The notes below the pieces were generated by a model, which searched no databases, was not told the DNA's origin, and saw nothing but the letters and a program-made list of their open reading frames with translations. Source: Ustulina deusta (taxonomy: Eukaryota; Ascomycota; Sordariomycetes; Xylariales; Xylariaceae). From it: a DNA stretch of 64,000 nt. The position numbers and the translations under genes are program-made. Shown in pieces: positions 1 through 12,880 of the stretch; position 1 is the first letter of the stretch, and each line of letters begins with the position of its first letter. The stretch covers positions 409,009 to 473,008 of the forward strand of contig JAJNNX010000047.1 in NCBI GenBank assembly GCA_023159155.1, read 5' to 3'.

Positions 1-241
1 TCCTGGTGCCGCCACGCCGGAAAAAAACCAGGCGACGTCTTCGCCGGCCCAAACCACCAAACGGTACGCAGCGAGAGCTGCAGCCACATCTGCATCTAGG
101 CGCAGCACACCAACCGAGATCAACTACCCCGATCCTCTGCCTGGTGGCTTCCAGCCGGGGAAGAAGTGTTGTGAGCAATCCATGGCGTGTCCTCTGATTT
201 GCCATGACCGGGATCATTTTCTCCCGAAGTGGCTAGGCTGA
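1..241 (+). CDS. Possible 3' end of a gene (5' end outside window)
   Basis: An open frame in phase with position 2 runs from the window edge to a TGA at 239-241, giving about 79 residues. The peptide is rich in Ala, Thr, Pro and Arg, then ends with a Cys-containing tail (CCEQSMACPLICHDRD). I do not recognise a family. The low-complexity N-terminal half suits a disordered region of a fungal nuclear or regulatory protein, but that is inference. A shorter frame with its own ATG at 6 overlaps it and is probably a shadow. It could be non-coding, since only one open frame supports it. Confidence 0.28.
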   Translation, partial: PGAATPEKNQATSSPAQTTKRYAARAAATSASRRSTPTEINYPDPLPGGFQPGKKCCEQSMACPLICHDRDHFLPKWLG

Positions 242-936
242 CCGCATCCCTTCAACCGACTGTCGTCCAACAGTACACTCACTGAACGAGAGACACTCGC
301 TGACTTGAAACGTTGAAGTGCTGTTCTGAAGCGGTGCTGCCGCCGCCACGGGAGAGGAGGTCCGCATCTCGAGAGGCGAGACGGTGGATCATCATGCGTA
401 GCTTGCAAGATGAATGGGGCACTCGAGTTGTCCGAGCCGTCGGGTGCCACAGCAAACAGCAACATCGGCCTTTGTCTTTACACATTATTAGTTTCACGGC
501 GACGTTTCATCTTTTCCTAATATCGACATTTCCTTCCACCCGTCCCAGTTAGAGCTCCCAATCGAAAATGGACACCTCCAAAGCCGGGGCAGCATATCCA
601 CCGAACGGAGTCGGGTCGACACATTTCGTTTGCTTGGCTGGCTCTGGATCGGCCAAATACCTACACGTTGAATAGATTTGCAAAGGCCACCCATCTTTTC
701 CTTTGTACTGGCGCCTGATTGTTTCCTTGAAAGGGCTAGAATGAGCTAGAAAGTATGCTTTGATTTTATCGGGTTTACCGGGGCTTTCGTCTGATAATTC
801 CGGCCGGTTGTTTCTTTGCGGAAAATGAGGCGGGATTGGGGAAGGGGAAAAACAAATTCACTGCTAGATTGTTCAGTACATCATACTCGCTAAGACATTC
901 TGCTCTTTTCTTGTCAAGCTATACCATAACCCCATT
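242..936. other. Intergenic, no gene seen
   Basis: Ordinary-composition DNA between the possible gene end at 241 and the 3' end of the acetyltransferase gene. Short frames on both strands overlap each other and show no recognisable domain. It presumably holds the 3' regions of two convergent genes. Confidence 0.5.
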
Positions 937-2133
937 TTAGCACCATGCGTAATGCTCATTGTTAATCCATACTGGCGGCTTGCCAGCATGACCATCTTCA
1001 CCAACCCATAACCCACTGGCAACACTGCCATCTTGACGCTCCATTACAGTATGTGTGATTTGCCCTTTCGAGATTACTTGTTGCACGTACGGGGAAGGCT
1101 CCCACAGCTCGACGTGATCGAGGTGCCATTCAGCTGCCTCGGCCTGAGCGGCCTGGAGCACAGCTTCCAGGTAGACAACCTGGTCGTCGGGCAGCCCCCC
1201 TTGCTCTTTTGCATTGACCGGCCGGGGTTGGTTGGCAGTTGGGTCGCCTTCGACAACGAGACGCAAGATATAAAGAACATTGTCGGGAGATTCTGCATCG
1301 TGGCGTCCATAGTATCGGCGTGTCCAAATCGCCCAGACTTGTTTCCCTGGTGATCCAGCAATTGCTCCTTTTCCTGGTGCTATTTTCTTGAACAGGTGGT
1401 TCGTCGCGAAGTCTTCCTTGCGGATATGCCAAAGCATATGGTCAAGATCAGGTAGAATGACGATGCGCTGTTGTACCCCTGGCGCTGGAGTCGCCATAGC
1501 TTCCCGGATCACTGCTTGGTCCCTTTTGCAAAGTTCAGAAAGCTCACTTTCTGGTACGTCTCGAACTAAGGATGACTTTGGGACCCTCATTGCTGGGAAT
1601 TCGATATGCATGTTGGTAGCATTGGGTATCCATCCTAACTTCGCGTAGTAGACTTTCCCGATATCCGAATACAGCACGCTGCCAGCGACCTTCGGCTGAT
1701 GAGAGTCCGACTGCGAGGTGTGTAGAGTTCTGGCAAGTTCCTTCATGTGACGTGCAGCGTAGCCCCGGCGACGGTAGTCTTCATGACAAAAAACGCTAGC
1801 AATGCCGTGAACTGTTGCTTCTTCGACGTTGCCATCGGAGTCACTTGTCAATGAGTGCTTATAGAAACTTTCGCAGGAACAGAGAATCGGGCGCTGGTTG
1901 CGAGCAAGAGTTTTATCGACGAGAATCCAAGTAGCCATCCCACCATCCTTTGCCAATGGTATCGTCGTCAAGAACCGTGACTCCTCTAGATACTTGGGGA
2001 GATCCAACGAATCTCCCCATGATGCAAAGGTGTTGGTCCAGATTTTGACACATTCATCTTCCGTCGGGTGGTCAAGATGAAGATCGCAGGAATCGGAGCA
2101 TGGTAAGGAGTGCGTCTTGCTATCAAGGCCCAT
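937..2133 (-). CDS. LYC1-like GNAT N-acetyltransferase, 398 aa
   Basis: Single-exon gene of 398 codons, probably a GCN5-related N-acetyltransferase of the LYC1 type. LYC1 in yeasts is a lysine N6-acetyltransferase in lysine catabolism, so the likely reaction is acetyl transfer from acetyl-CoA to the epsilon-amino group of free lysine, probably in the cytosol. Seen in the sequence: an N-terminal segment with an IWTNTFASWG-like start, a beta-strand 'VHGIASVFCHEDYRRRGYAARHM' region around residues 108-130 that carries the R-x-x-G-x-A acetyl-CoA pyrophosphate loop, and a conserved C-terminal half ending in 'PPVWINNEHYAWC'. Length fits fungal LYC1-like proteins. No intron is needed and no break is visible. 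It lies close to the first AT-rich block but keeps normal base composition. Substrate is inferred from the family only. Confidence 0.88.
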   Translation of the reverse strand: MGLDSKTHSLPCSDSCDLHLDHPTEDECVKIWTNTFASWGDSLDLPKYLEESRFLTTIPLAKDGGMATWILVDKTLARNQRPILCSCESFYKHSLTSDSDGNVEEATVHGIASVFCHEDYRRRGYAARHMKELARTLHTSQSDSHQPKVAGSVLYSDIGKVYYAKLGWIPNATNMHIEFPAMRVPKSSLVRDVPESELSELCKRDQAVIREAMATPAPGVQQRIVILPDLDHMLWHIRKEDFATNHLFKKIAPGKGAIAGSPGKQVWAIWTRRYYGRHDAESPDNVLYILRLVVEGDPTANQPRPVNAKEQGGLPDDQVVYLEAVLQAAQAEAAEWHLDHVELWEPSPYVQQVISKGQITHTVMERQDGSVASGLWVGEDGHAGKPPVWINNEHYAWC

Positions 2134-2723
2134 AGGATAATTATTAGTGGTGAGAACGAAGCCTCACTTTCTTACCAGGGCTGAATCTATAGCAGGTCCA
2201 ACACTAAATCTGCAGAAATTATTCAGTTGTCGGTTGAGTGGAACCCACTCAATTGCAGGTGGATACAGCTAAGGTATACCTAAGCCACTATAACCTAGCT
2301 GCAGATTATTGTTGCGATAAATGTAGGAGAGGGACGATCAAGAATCTAGTTAGTTGAGCCATTAAGCAGTCCTTCTGCTAAAGACACAGTTACTCTCGTT
2401 CGCAGGACTTTTAAATGCCGAGAATCCTTCAACTTTACCCTTGTAACTCTTTAACTTGATAAGAGATATTGTGGACCTAGCCTGTTATTTTTAGTAACCC
2501 ACGGTGGAGGTCAGATGTTTACCGTAGTGGGAAAATCAGCAGGTAAAGAAGTGTTGTTAGGCCTTGGCAAGCAAAAGAAGAGTTCTGTGCTAAACAATAG
2601 TTCTGTATTAAAGAACATTTCTATACTTTTAGATATACTACTCTATATAATTTATATGACAAAGTATTTCTAAATAAAATATACCGCTAATAACCTATTT
2701 AACCTGCTTCTTATAATATTAAC
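2134..2723. other. Upstream region of the acetyltransferase gene grading into AT-rich DNA
   Basis: No open frame of interest. The first few hundred bases should contain the promoter of the minus-strand acetyltransferase gene. From about 2,580 the DNA becomes AT-richer and carries repeated AGTTCTGT-like words, including AAACAATAGTTCT at about 2,593. Confidence 0.5.
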
Positions 2724-2965
2724 GGACCTACTTATATAGACTGACCTACCTATACTGACTGCCCCACCTATACTGACTGACCTACCTATACAGACAGACC
2801 TACTTATATAGACTGACCTAGCCCTATATATTGGTGGACCTAGCCATACAGACTGACCTACCTATATTAGCTGACTTAGCTATATAGACTGACCTAGCTA
2901 TATAGACTGACCAAGCTATACAGACTGACCTACTTATATAGACTAACCTAGCTATAAAGATTGCG
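2724..2965. repeat. Minisatellite, degenerate 18-bp unit, about 13 copies
   Basis: A tandem array whose unit is close to GACTGACCTACCTATATA. Units vary mostly by C/T and A/G changes (CCTACC, CCTACT, CCTAGC), and one or two are interrupted by a few extra bases. The array lies about 200 bp outside the left end of the large retrotransposon stack and is not part of its LTR. Confidence 0.75.
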
Positions 2966-3178
2966 ATATAAACTTAGCTATATATAGCAAAATAGCTGGT
3001 TGTTTTATGCGTTCGTAAATATGACTGTAATTATAATGCTTCTATAGTGTAGTAGTAAAATGATTAAACTTGTAATATTGTTGCTATTCTTGCTTTTATA
3101 ACTGTTTTTGCTTTTTATTATATATAGCTGTTTAAATATATCCGGGGCAATTTCTTTTATTTTTATAACCTTAGTAAA

Positions 3179-3408
3179 TGTCACGATTAATTAAGTAAAG
3201 CTTCCATAGCTAGTTTATTAATACTATAGACAAAGACTTTAAGCTAAAAAAAAAAAGAAAAAAAGTCAGAGTTTATAAAATAAATAGATATAAACTCTAT
3301 ATGTGTAGCTATAGAGTTATAGGTTGGTCCGTACATAGATTTCCTATCTTATTGCTATATAAGTCTAAAGTTCTTACAGGTCTCGCTAAAACTATACTAA
3401 CTATTATA
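3179..3408 (-). repeat. LTR of the outer element (left copy)
   Basis: Begins TGTCACGATTAATTAAG and ends ...CTATTATA, which corresponds to ...CCGTCACA in the right copy after C-to-T changes. It is heavily mutated along its whole length, including the part that is almost intact in the right copy. Both copies share the shared phrase TATAGAGTTATAGGTTGGTC. Confidence 0.85.
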
Positions 3409-3420
3409 CTACTTCTTTTT
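3409..3420 (-). other. Putative polypurine tract of the outer element
   Basis: Read on the minus strand this is AAAAAGAAGTAG, directly inside the left LTR. Its position and purine content fit a plus-strand priming site for a minus-oriented element. One mutated site, so orientation remains an inference. Confidence 0.45.
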
Positions 3421-5796
3421 AAAACTAAAAGTTTAAACATAGTTTTAATTTAAAATTATTAATAATATTAAGTTTATATAGTTTTTTTATATTATATTGC
3501 TTTATTATTATTTTTATAATTGTTTATAAATTTATTAATTATTGCTATATATATTTATTTTTATAATTTTATAAAAAGTCTAAAAACTTTTTTATAAATT
3601 TTATAAAATTAATCAAACTTAATTAATATATTTTTAAAATTCTAAGCTATATATTAAATATTATTAAAATTACAGCTTTTTTAAGCAATTTAATATTATA
3701 GTTCTTTGTTTTTTTTATATACTTTTAATTATTTAATCTATTTAATTTCAAATTTTGTTTTGCTATTAATATTTTTAACTAAAAGCAATAATTAAATTTA
3801 TTAAAATAAAAAGTTATTATTTATTTTTTATAATTAGTTAATATAAAATAAGTTTTTTATTTTATAAAAATTAAACAAATTAAAAATATAGCTAAATTTT
3901 TATTTTTTTAAAATCTTAAAAAGTTTAACTAACTAAAAGTTCAGTCTAATAATTAATATTTATATTATAAAGCCTTTTTTTTTTTTAAAAAACTTTATTT
4001 TCTATTTTAAAATCTATTAAATATTTTTTTTTATTAGTTTATAGCTTATATTATTTTTGCATAAAAATTACTATATTATATACTATTTTTTAAACGTTTT
4101 AAGTTTAGCAAACCAGTTTAAATATTTACTGTTTAGTATTAAAATTTATAACAATTTTATTAATATTTATTATTAAAAAGTTTTATGTTTTAATTTTTAT
4201 TATTACTTTTAGTAATAATATATTAATTAATAAATATTATAAAAAATTATATATAAAATCTAAAACAAAAAAATAAATATTCTAATTATTTTAATATTTA
4301 TTAATATAAAAATAAAATTATTAGTCTAATTTTTAATTAATTAATTTTATTGCTTTTTAGGTTTAAAAATAATAAAAACTATTAAAGCAATATTTAATAC
4401 TTATAAAATTATTAATTATTATTATAAACTTAAAAATAAATAGTTCTATATTATTTAATATTTATATATCTAATATGCTAAAAAATCTATATAAACTTTT
4501 ATAGTATTATATAGCTAGGGACTCTATAGTATTTATTTTTTTACTAAGTAAAGTTATAATTAAATAGCTAAACTTATTAATAAATATCTATATATAGTTA
4601 TAATTTTATTAATTAAATAATATATTTTTATTATTTATTATTATATATTATTATATTATAATTAATATAAATAATAAATAAAAAAAACTAAAAGTTTTAT
4701 TTTATAATATTTTATTTTTTTTATAATTATATTTTAAATAAAACTAATAGTATTTTCGTTTTAATATTTTAATTGTTTTATATTAATTTTAATATATAAT
4801 AATTAAAAATATATAAACTTTTTAAATTAAAGCTATATAAAAAAAAATAGTTCTATTTAAAATAACTTTAAGTATATATAGTTTTTTGTTTTTATTTCTT
4901 AAATTTTGTAGCTAGTTTTTTTATTTAATTAGGTTTACTAAGTTAGCTCTTTAGGAAGTATTAAATAAAAGGTCTACAATTAATATTATTTTTTTTTTTT
5001 TTTAGTTTTTCTAGTTTTAATTATAAAAAGCTTAGCTATTTTTTTTAATAAAATATTAGTTATTTTTTTTTTTTTTTTTAGTTAGTATTAAAAAATAATA
5101 TTAAAATTTAATAAAAAGTCGGCCTAATATATTTATTATATTAATAAAATCTATTTATTTAAAAAATATAATAAAACTTAATAATTAGTTATTATAAAGA
5201 ACTTAGTTTTAAAAAGCTCCAGGCAATAATATTTCAGAATTTATATTACTACTAAAAGTTTATAATCTTAAATTAAATAAGTTTATTTAATTAGTATTAT
5301 TATTTTAAAAAAATATTTTATAAGTTTTTAGGTTATATTTTCTTGTTACTACTAAATAACTTTTCTTATTATATTATATAAAATATTTATTTTTATTTAT
5401 ATTAGTTAGCCGGGCCTAAAAAAAGCTAAAACAAATATTTTATATATTAGCAGTTTTATATATTTAAAAACTTATTTTTGTTCTAGTCCTATTATAAATA
5501 GTTTATTTTTTTTTAATAATTAATTTAAAAAAGTAGTAATTTTATTAATATAATAAATAAATATATAAACATAATTATAAAGCCTAAAAAATAACTAGAT
5601 TAATTTAGTACTTTTAAAATTATTAAAATCCTAATTTAAGATTGCTTAAATTTTTATAAAGTTAATTTTAATTTTAATTCTAGCTTTTATAATTATTTTT
5701 AAATAATTAATAATAAATATATTAAAATAAAATTTTTTAATATTTTTTTAATATTTAGTTTAATATAAATAATAAATTATTTTTTTATAATAAGTT

Positions 5797-6049
5797 TGTT
5801 GTAATAATAGTGTTAACTGCGCATGAGGCTACTGCCGACTGCGTATAAGACTATTCGTACAATACTAGCAATTAGCTGTTGGTCCAATTGCGTAGGCGGT
5901 ATATGTATGCAGAATTCCCTTACTATATAAGAATCCTCCGTACGAAAGTCTTACTTTTATACGGATAATTAAAAAAATAGATCAATATATATAGTTATTT
6001 ATCTTACCTTTTTGTTACGTATAATATTGTACCCCCTGGCTACCTAATA
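5797..6049 (+). repeat. Left LTR of the nested 7.7 kb element
   Basis: 253 bp, TGTTGTAATAATAG...CCTAATA. It keeps more C and G than the right copy (for example GCGCATGAGGC against atatataaagc), so the two LTRs were mutated unequally. It includes ATTCCCTTACTATATAAGAA, a possible TATA-type promoter segment. Confidence 0.9.
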
Positions 6050-6054
6050 CTAAT

Positions 6055-6067
6055 TGGTGTTTTTGGC
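6055..6067 (+). other. Putative primer-binding site
   Basis: TGGTGTTTTTGGC begins 5 bp after the left LTR. TGG is the expected complement of a tRNA CCA end. The run of T could be RIP-altered C, so I do not name the tRNA. Confidence 0.45.
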
Positions 6068-8053
6068 TAAAAAACATAAATTAGCAAAAATAAAAACGGA
6101 ATCCTAACCTGGTTATATAGACCGTATATTTTATATTATATTTTAGTTCTTTTAGTAGTAAGCTAACAGAAAAAAAAAATTAATTACTTATTTATACTTT
6201 GGCTTAGCTTTTATATAAAAATATAATTAATAGCGCGCAATTATGCTATTTTTTGATTATTATTATATAAACTATATAAAAGTTTGTATTATAATTAAAC
6301 TTTTTATTTTTTATTTTTTATATTTATAAATATATTAAACAATAGCTAATTATATAAAAGCTATTAAAAACAAATATATAAAATCGCTAAAGCTTCTAAA
6401 AAATAACCCTTAATATTTTTAACCAACTTTTTATACAAATTTATAACTAAAAAAATTATTAAATATATTAATATTTTTTTAGCTGCTATATAAAAAATAA
6501 TTAATTTTTATATATATAATAATATTTTATATAATTTTTATATAATAACTAGAAAAAAAATTAATATATAAACTATATATTTATATATTAAGTATAGCTA
6601 AACTTTATATAAACTAAAAAACTTTTAAAAAGTATTAATAAAAAATATTAAGTTAGCTAAACTATAAATATTATAAATAATTAATAATAAAATTATTATA
6701 AAGATATATAATATATTTTATATAAAAGATATTTTAAACTAAAAGCTAGTAAAGCGTTTAAAAAAAAACTATATTATATAATTTATAAAAAGCAGATATA
6801 TTCTAGTATATAAACTTTAATTTTTTATATAATAATTTTAAATATTATTAATGTTTTTTATTTTAAGTTAGCAACTCTTTAGTTAAAACTATAATAATAA
6901 AAACTTTTTTATATAATAGAATAGTCCTGCAGTATTTATTTTTAAAACTAGGGCATAATTTTAAAAAAACCTCTATATATAAAATTAAAAAAGACCTTTA
7001 ATTTAAAATAATATATTATTATATAATAATAAAGCATTAAAAGTATATTTTTAAAAAATATTCTTAATTATAAAACGCTACTTATTTTTTGTACTAATTA
7101 ATAATCTAGCTATATAAGCCGGAAATATGCTATATTTTTAATATATAATAAAATACCTAGTTTTATAATACTTTTTATAAACTTTTAAGTAATTAATGTT
7201 TTATATAATACTAAATATAAAAATATTTATATTTTATATTTAGATTTTATTTATATATAATATCTAGAATAGGATTATTTTAGTAGTAAAATATTAAATA
7301 TTTCTAAAGATTTAGCAAAAAAAAAAAAACTATTTTAAAAAGCTATACAATCTATTTTATAACAAAGCATAACAATTTATTAATTTTTGCTATAAAATAA
7401 AAATTATAAAAAAATAGTTCTATATAATATTTCTAGTTATTTTAACTAATTATATAAAAAATTACTATATATATTATATTAGTTCTAATTATATATAAAA
7501 AATATATATATAATACTATAGACTTATATTTTAATATAGTTATAAATTATAACTAGTATTAAATAGATTAAACTAATATTATTTTTATATAAATATATAA
7601 ACAAAAAAAAAACCTTTTTTTATATAAAGTATTAAAAGTTATAATTAATAAGCTATTAAAAATATAAAGAATATTTAAAGCAAAATATTTAAAAAAAAAA
7701 TATTTTAGTATAACTATTATATAAATATACAAAAATATACTAAAATTTGAAACAATATTTATTTTTTAAAAACTTATATTTAAAGGTTTTTTTTCTTATT
7801 TTTGTTTGTGTTTTTAAATTAAAAGCAACCTATTAAACAAATATTTTATATAAAAAGTAAAAAATATTTATTATATAAACAGGCAATATAACTATATTAA
7901 TTACTACTTTGTATAATATAAAAGTATTAGATAATACTTTTATAATTCTTAAAAATAATATTCTAGCTAAAATTATATAAATATCTATTCTTAAAAAAAT
8001 GTTTATATAAACAAAAAATATTTTGTTTGCTAAAAAAAAAAATATTAGTTAAT

Positions 8054-8323
8054 TGTTGGATTAATCGTACGCAATTAGCTAGGGCACTTACGGACCCCTT
8101 CGTACGAAGGGGTCTAGCCAAGGGGGGTCTAGGCCAAGGGGTCCGGCTAGGACCCACCTACAGACCTTTCCGTACGGAAGGGTATATAGGGGGCTCCCAC
8201 CTACCCATTTCCTTCCTTTCTCTTCTTCCTTTGAGTGTGGCATATAGTGAATAGACTGTATTCCACCAACCTTGCAGGCATGTACTGCTGCCTTGGAAAT
8301 ATGCAGTACACTCCATTCAAACA
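8054..8323 (+). repeat. Solo LTR (270 bp) with perfect target duplication, little mutated
   Basis: Starts TGTTGGATTAATCG and ends CCATTCAAACA. The same 5 bp, TTAAT, flank it on both sides (8,049-8,053 and 8,324-8,328). It holds a 22-bp perfect palindrome at 8,093-8,114 centred on TTCGTACGAA, a second palindrome around CCGTACGG, and GGGTATATAGGGGG, a likely TATA region. It is GC-normal inside AT-rich surroundings, so it arrived after RIP or escaped it. Short open frames across it are not genes. Confidence 0.88.
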
Positions 8324-11300
8324 TTAATAAACTATATTTTTAAAAAAAAAACTTATATAAAAAGCTAATATTTTAATATATATAAAATAATGTTTAATAA
8401 TAAACTAATTTTAGCAGAATTTTTTATTTATTTTATTAAATATAAAGGTTATTTAAACTTATATAATAAAATAAAAAAATATTCTAATATATATTATATA
8501 ATTTAAAAAAATATTTAAGTAATAATAATAAACTAGCTTTTAAACTAATTTATATTAAATAATTAGTATTATATAAAGTATTAAAGTATTATTTAGGATA
8601 TAAATGCTTTAAAGTTTTTAATTATAAAAAAGCTGCAAATAAAAGTATATATATAAAAAAACTCTAATATAAAAATTATATAAATATTTAAAATAGCTAA
8701 AGTAAGCTTTAGTAAAAATTAATAATAAGATTAGTTATACGATTTTTTATATATTAAATATTTTTATTTTGTTTTTATTTTTATTAAAAAATATAAACTG
8801 CTTAAAAGCTTATTTTAATAATATAAAAAATATTATTATATAAAAAAACAAAAGTATTTTTTTTGTTATATATAAATAAAGTTATTTTTTTTTAATATTT
8901 ATTTATACGAAATAGCTAGCTATTTTACTAAAATTAAACTATAGCGTTTATATAAATATTTTAAGCACTTTTATATAAAAAGACTATGTAAAATATTAAT
9001 TTGTATAAAATATAAAATTAAGCAGCTAATTTTAAAAAAGAATCTAAAAGTTTTATTATTATTGCTAAACATATAATAAAGCTTTATACTGCTTTAAGTT
9101 TATAATTAAAAATAACTATAAATTTAACTATAAAGTAGTTATAAATATTATATAAATAAAGAACTAAAACGTACTATATATAATTAATATTATAATATTA
9201 TTTTAAATAGCTATTTTTTTAAAATCTATATTTATACAAAACATATAAAAAATATTATATAAATATTAGATTAATATTTATTAAAAACTTTCTAATAATA
9301 TTATATATAATTTAAGAATAAATTTTTTATTAAATAAATTTAAAAAGTATATAAAGATAATAAGCATATAATACTACAAAATATTTATTAAAGCATATTA
9401 AGCAATTAAAAAAAGAAATTAATATATAAATAAACAATAAATCAATTTTATAAATAGTAATTAAAGCATTAAACAATATAGCTGGACTAAACAGTTTTAT
9501 ACTAATTTTTTTTATTTTTAAAGCATACTTATATATTAATAAAGATTTTCTTTTTTTTTAGCCCTTATATAAAGGGTAGCAGCTATTTAAAACGCAATAA
9601 AAATATTATATAAAAACTATATAAAAATTAAAATTAACTATACAATTAAAGAATAAAATAGACTATTTTTGTATAATATATTTATATTTCCTTTTTATAG
9701 CGAAGTTCTAGTATAAAAAAAAAAAAAAAAAAGAAAAGCTTATATAAAATTAAAGTAATTAAAAAATTAAATATAATTATTATTTTAATAAACGTGCTAA
9801 TATATTTTTATTATATATAAGTTAAACTATACTACTATATAAAAAATGCTTAAACTAAAAATATAAAAAATAATAATATATAATTAGTATAGCTAATAAT
9901 AATATAAAAAAAATATAGCTAGCTAAAAAAAAAACCTGTTATATATTTATTATATAACGCTTAAACACTATAGACCTTTTTAATTATAAAGAAATATTAA
10001 GCTTTTGAACTAATAACTAAGCTTTGTATAAATAAGATTATTATAACTTTTAAAAAACTATTTAAAAAATTAGATATAATAAAAATTAATAAACTTATTA
10101 TATAAAATATTTTTAAGTTTATTATATATAACCTAAATATATATAAAAAAAAGTATATTTTTAAATCTTGTTTTATATAAAAAATAAAAAATAAAAATAT
10201 TAAGCTATATAAAAAATTAAAGCTAGTTATATAAAAGTATAATAATATTAAAAAAAGCATAGTTCTAATTTAATTACTAATAATTTAATAAATAAGCTAA
10301 TAGCTAATTTTAGCTTTTAGATTTATTTTTATATATAATTTTAAAATATTATATAAACTTAGAAATATTACTTAAACTTATATTTAGTTAAAAAATAAAC
10401 TATTATATAATATTTATACTTGTTTATTTTTAAAACTAAAAAATAAATATTTTTTAAGGACTATTTTATAAATTATATAACTTTTATATAGTTTAGCTAA
10501 ATCTAGGCTATATTAATTTAAAACTTATTATTAATACTACTAGAAAAAACTTAAAATATAAATATTTATATATAATTTATGTTTATTATTTATATATAAT
10601 AGTCCGGATATTTTTAAAATAATTAAAATATAAACAAATAATATTTTAAGTTTTATAACTCCGAACTTCTTAATATATAAAAAAGAAAAACTTTAATAAA
10701 TAAAACTTTATATAAAACTAAAAAAAACTTTATTTTTTAACTACTTAATCAAGTTTAATAGTAAAAAGATTTTTTTATATAAATATAATATTATAATAAT
10801 TTAAAAAAACTAAACTAAAAATTTAGCTAAGATTGACCTTTATATAAAAAGGTTTGTTTAAGTTTATATTTTCTAATAAGCCTAAAGAATATATATTAGT
10901 AGTATATATTAATTAGAAGCTATATATAATTTTATTATTATAGTTTAAGTAACTAAGCTATAATTATATAATATTAAAGCATTAAATAAACAGATTAAAT
11001 AGCAAAAAAATAACTTGATTTAAAAATTTATATTTATTTTATTTGATTTTTATTATATAAAGCTATTTATTTTTATAAATAGCTTGTTTATAAATAATAT
11101 AAATATAACTTTTTAGTTTGGCTTTATTATTATATTAGTAATTAAAATTTATATAAAAAATATAACAAACTTAAACTTTAAAATTAAAAAAAATATTATA
11201 TATTAGAATTTAAATAAATATAAACAAGTTATATAAAATATTTTAGCTAGCAAATTATATAATATAATAAATAGCTTTAATAGTACTATTGCTTTTTATA

Positions 11301-12437
11301 TAACTTTTTAAAAAATTATAAAAATATTTAATTTATTTTTAATATTTTCTATTTTATATTTAAACTTAAAATTATTATATAATTGTTTAGTTAAGCTAGG
11401 AATAATAAAAAAAAAAAAACTAATAATTAATATTATATTTTTTTAGAAATTATATAAAAAAAAAAGATTTTTAAAATATAATAAATTAATAGTAAAAATA
11501 ATTTAGTAAATATATTTATTAAGTATATTTTAAACTAAGTATTAGAAACTTTGGTTTTTATTAATAAGTTGTTTGTATAAATTAAAATATTTATTAAAAA
11601 ATTATAAAAGGTATGCTTATATAATAAAAAATAATTAATAATTAGGCTATATATAAAAAAGCAAATATTACATATAAGTATTAGAAAAAATAAAAAAATA
11701 TAAAAAAAATAATAAAAATTTATTTATATTCCGAAGGGCTAATATATAACTATCCCCTTTTTTTTCCCAAATAAAACTTTTTTTTTTTTTTTAACTATAG
11801 TTGGAATATTGCGCTCCGTACAAGCGCTAAATACAAGCGTTACATATATTTTCTTAAAAACTAAAAACTTAACAATACGCTAAGAATAGTACTTTAGTGT
11901 AGTAGCGGTAGCTATTATATAAACCGTCCGTATAAAGCAAAAATACTACTTCTTAATTTTGGATTAAAATAGCTTAAAAATAGCTTTTCTAGCGGATAAA
12001 CTTAGTTTAAATATTTGTAAAAATGTTTAATAATAATACTTAGAACATAATATTAACAAATAGAGTAGTAGTAATAGTATTTTTTTAATTTTATTATATA
12101 ATAAAATATATTAGCTATTAAATATATTAAAAATTATTCGTACAAAAATAAAGATTAAAAATATATATATATTTATATAAAAAGTTTATATAAAAGCTTA
12201 GCAGGCCTAACTTTTTATAAAAAAGCTATATATTTTTACGTAGCTATTATCCTTTGTATAGACAAAATTTTAAAACTACAAAACGCTACTTAGGGCGGGC
12301 AGCGCTAGATACGGGCGGGCAGGAGCAGCGGCAGATATATTGCTATTACTGCTACTACTAACAGTACTGCTTAGATTGCTATTAGTACAATATTTAAAAT
12401 AACAAAAAAGCTTTATATATAATAATAATAGTAGTAG

Positions 12438-12663
12438 TGTCACGGTAGGTGTCCTTTTAAGAGGCAAGGCTCCTAGTTAGGGTTCCAAATGTATATTAAT
12501 CGTGAGATAAAGAAAGAAGGAGGAAACTAAGTACAAATAATATGTGGAGAGATTTATGTATGTACGGTTGGATGGTTGTGTGCGCAATGGGTGGCCCGTG
12601 CCACCCATGGGTTCCCTTATCGATAAGGGGTCAGTGGGCTAGCCAGCCAGCCAGCCGTAACTA
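12438..12663 (+). repeat. Probable second solo LTR inserted in a TAG trinucleotide repeat
   Basis: A GC-normal segment starting TGTCACGGTAGGTG and ending CAGCCGTAACTA, with near-inverted ends (TGTCACGG against CCGTAAC). It sits in simple TAG/GTAG repeats, which give an apparent GTAG duplication on both sides but make that evidence ambiguous. It includes CCCTTATCGATAAGGG, a perfect palindrome. It could be another small insertion type. Confidence 0.5.
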
Positions 12664-12772
12664 GTAGTAGCAGTAGTAATAGTAGTACTACTGCTACTAA
12701 TAATACTACTATTGCTGCTACTGCTATTATTATTACTACTGCTATTATTATTACTACTGCTATTATATAATA
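12664..12772. repeat. Trinucleotide-rich simple repeat (TAG/CTA)
   Basis: GTAGTAGCAGTAGTAATAGTAG turns into its own complement type ACTACTGCTACTAATAATAC, so the tract can fold back on itself. Similar TAG and CTA runs lie left of the solo LTR at about 12,350-12,437, which suggests one simple-repeat tract that was split by the insertion. Confidence 0.65.
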
Positions 12773-12827
12773 GCTATTATTTTTAAGTTAATATAACTTT
12801 GGAATAATAGCTAGAGCATACGTATAA

Positions 12828-12841
12828 TGTGTGTGTATGCG

Positions 12842-12875
<34 letters not shown>

Positions 12876-12880
12876 CGCTT
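12828..12880. repeat. GT microsatellite
   Basis: Interrupted (GT)n run with two short TAT or GC interruptions. It is followed by an A-rich stretch. Confidence 0.85.

Noticed and set aside
8027..8324. Short frames on both strands around 8.1-8.3 kb
   Set aside because: They fall on the solo LTR and its palindromes; no coding evidence.
9997..10260. 87-codon frame of Phe/Ile/Leu/Tyr as a membrane protein
   Set aside because: It lies in RIP-mutated DNA where low-complexity frames arise by chance; no start context or conserved motif.
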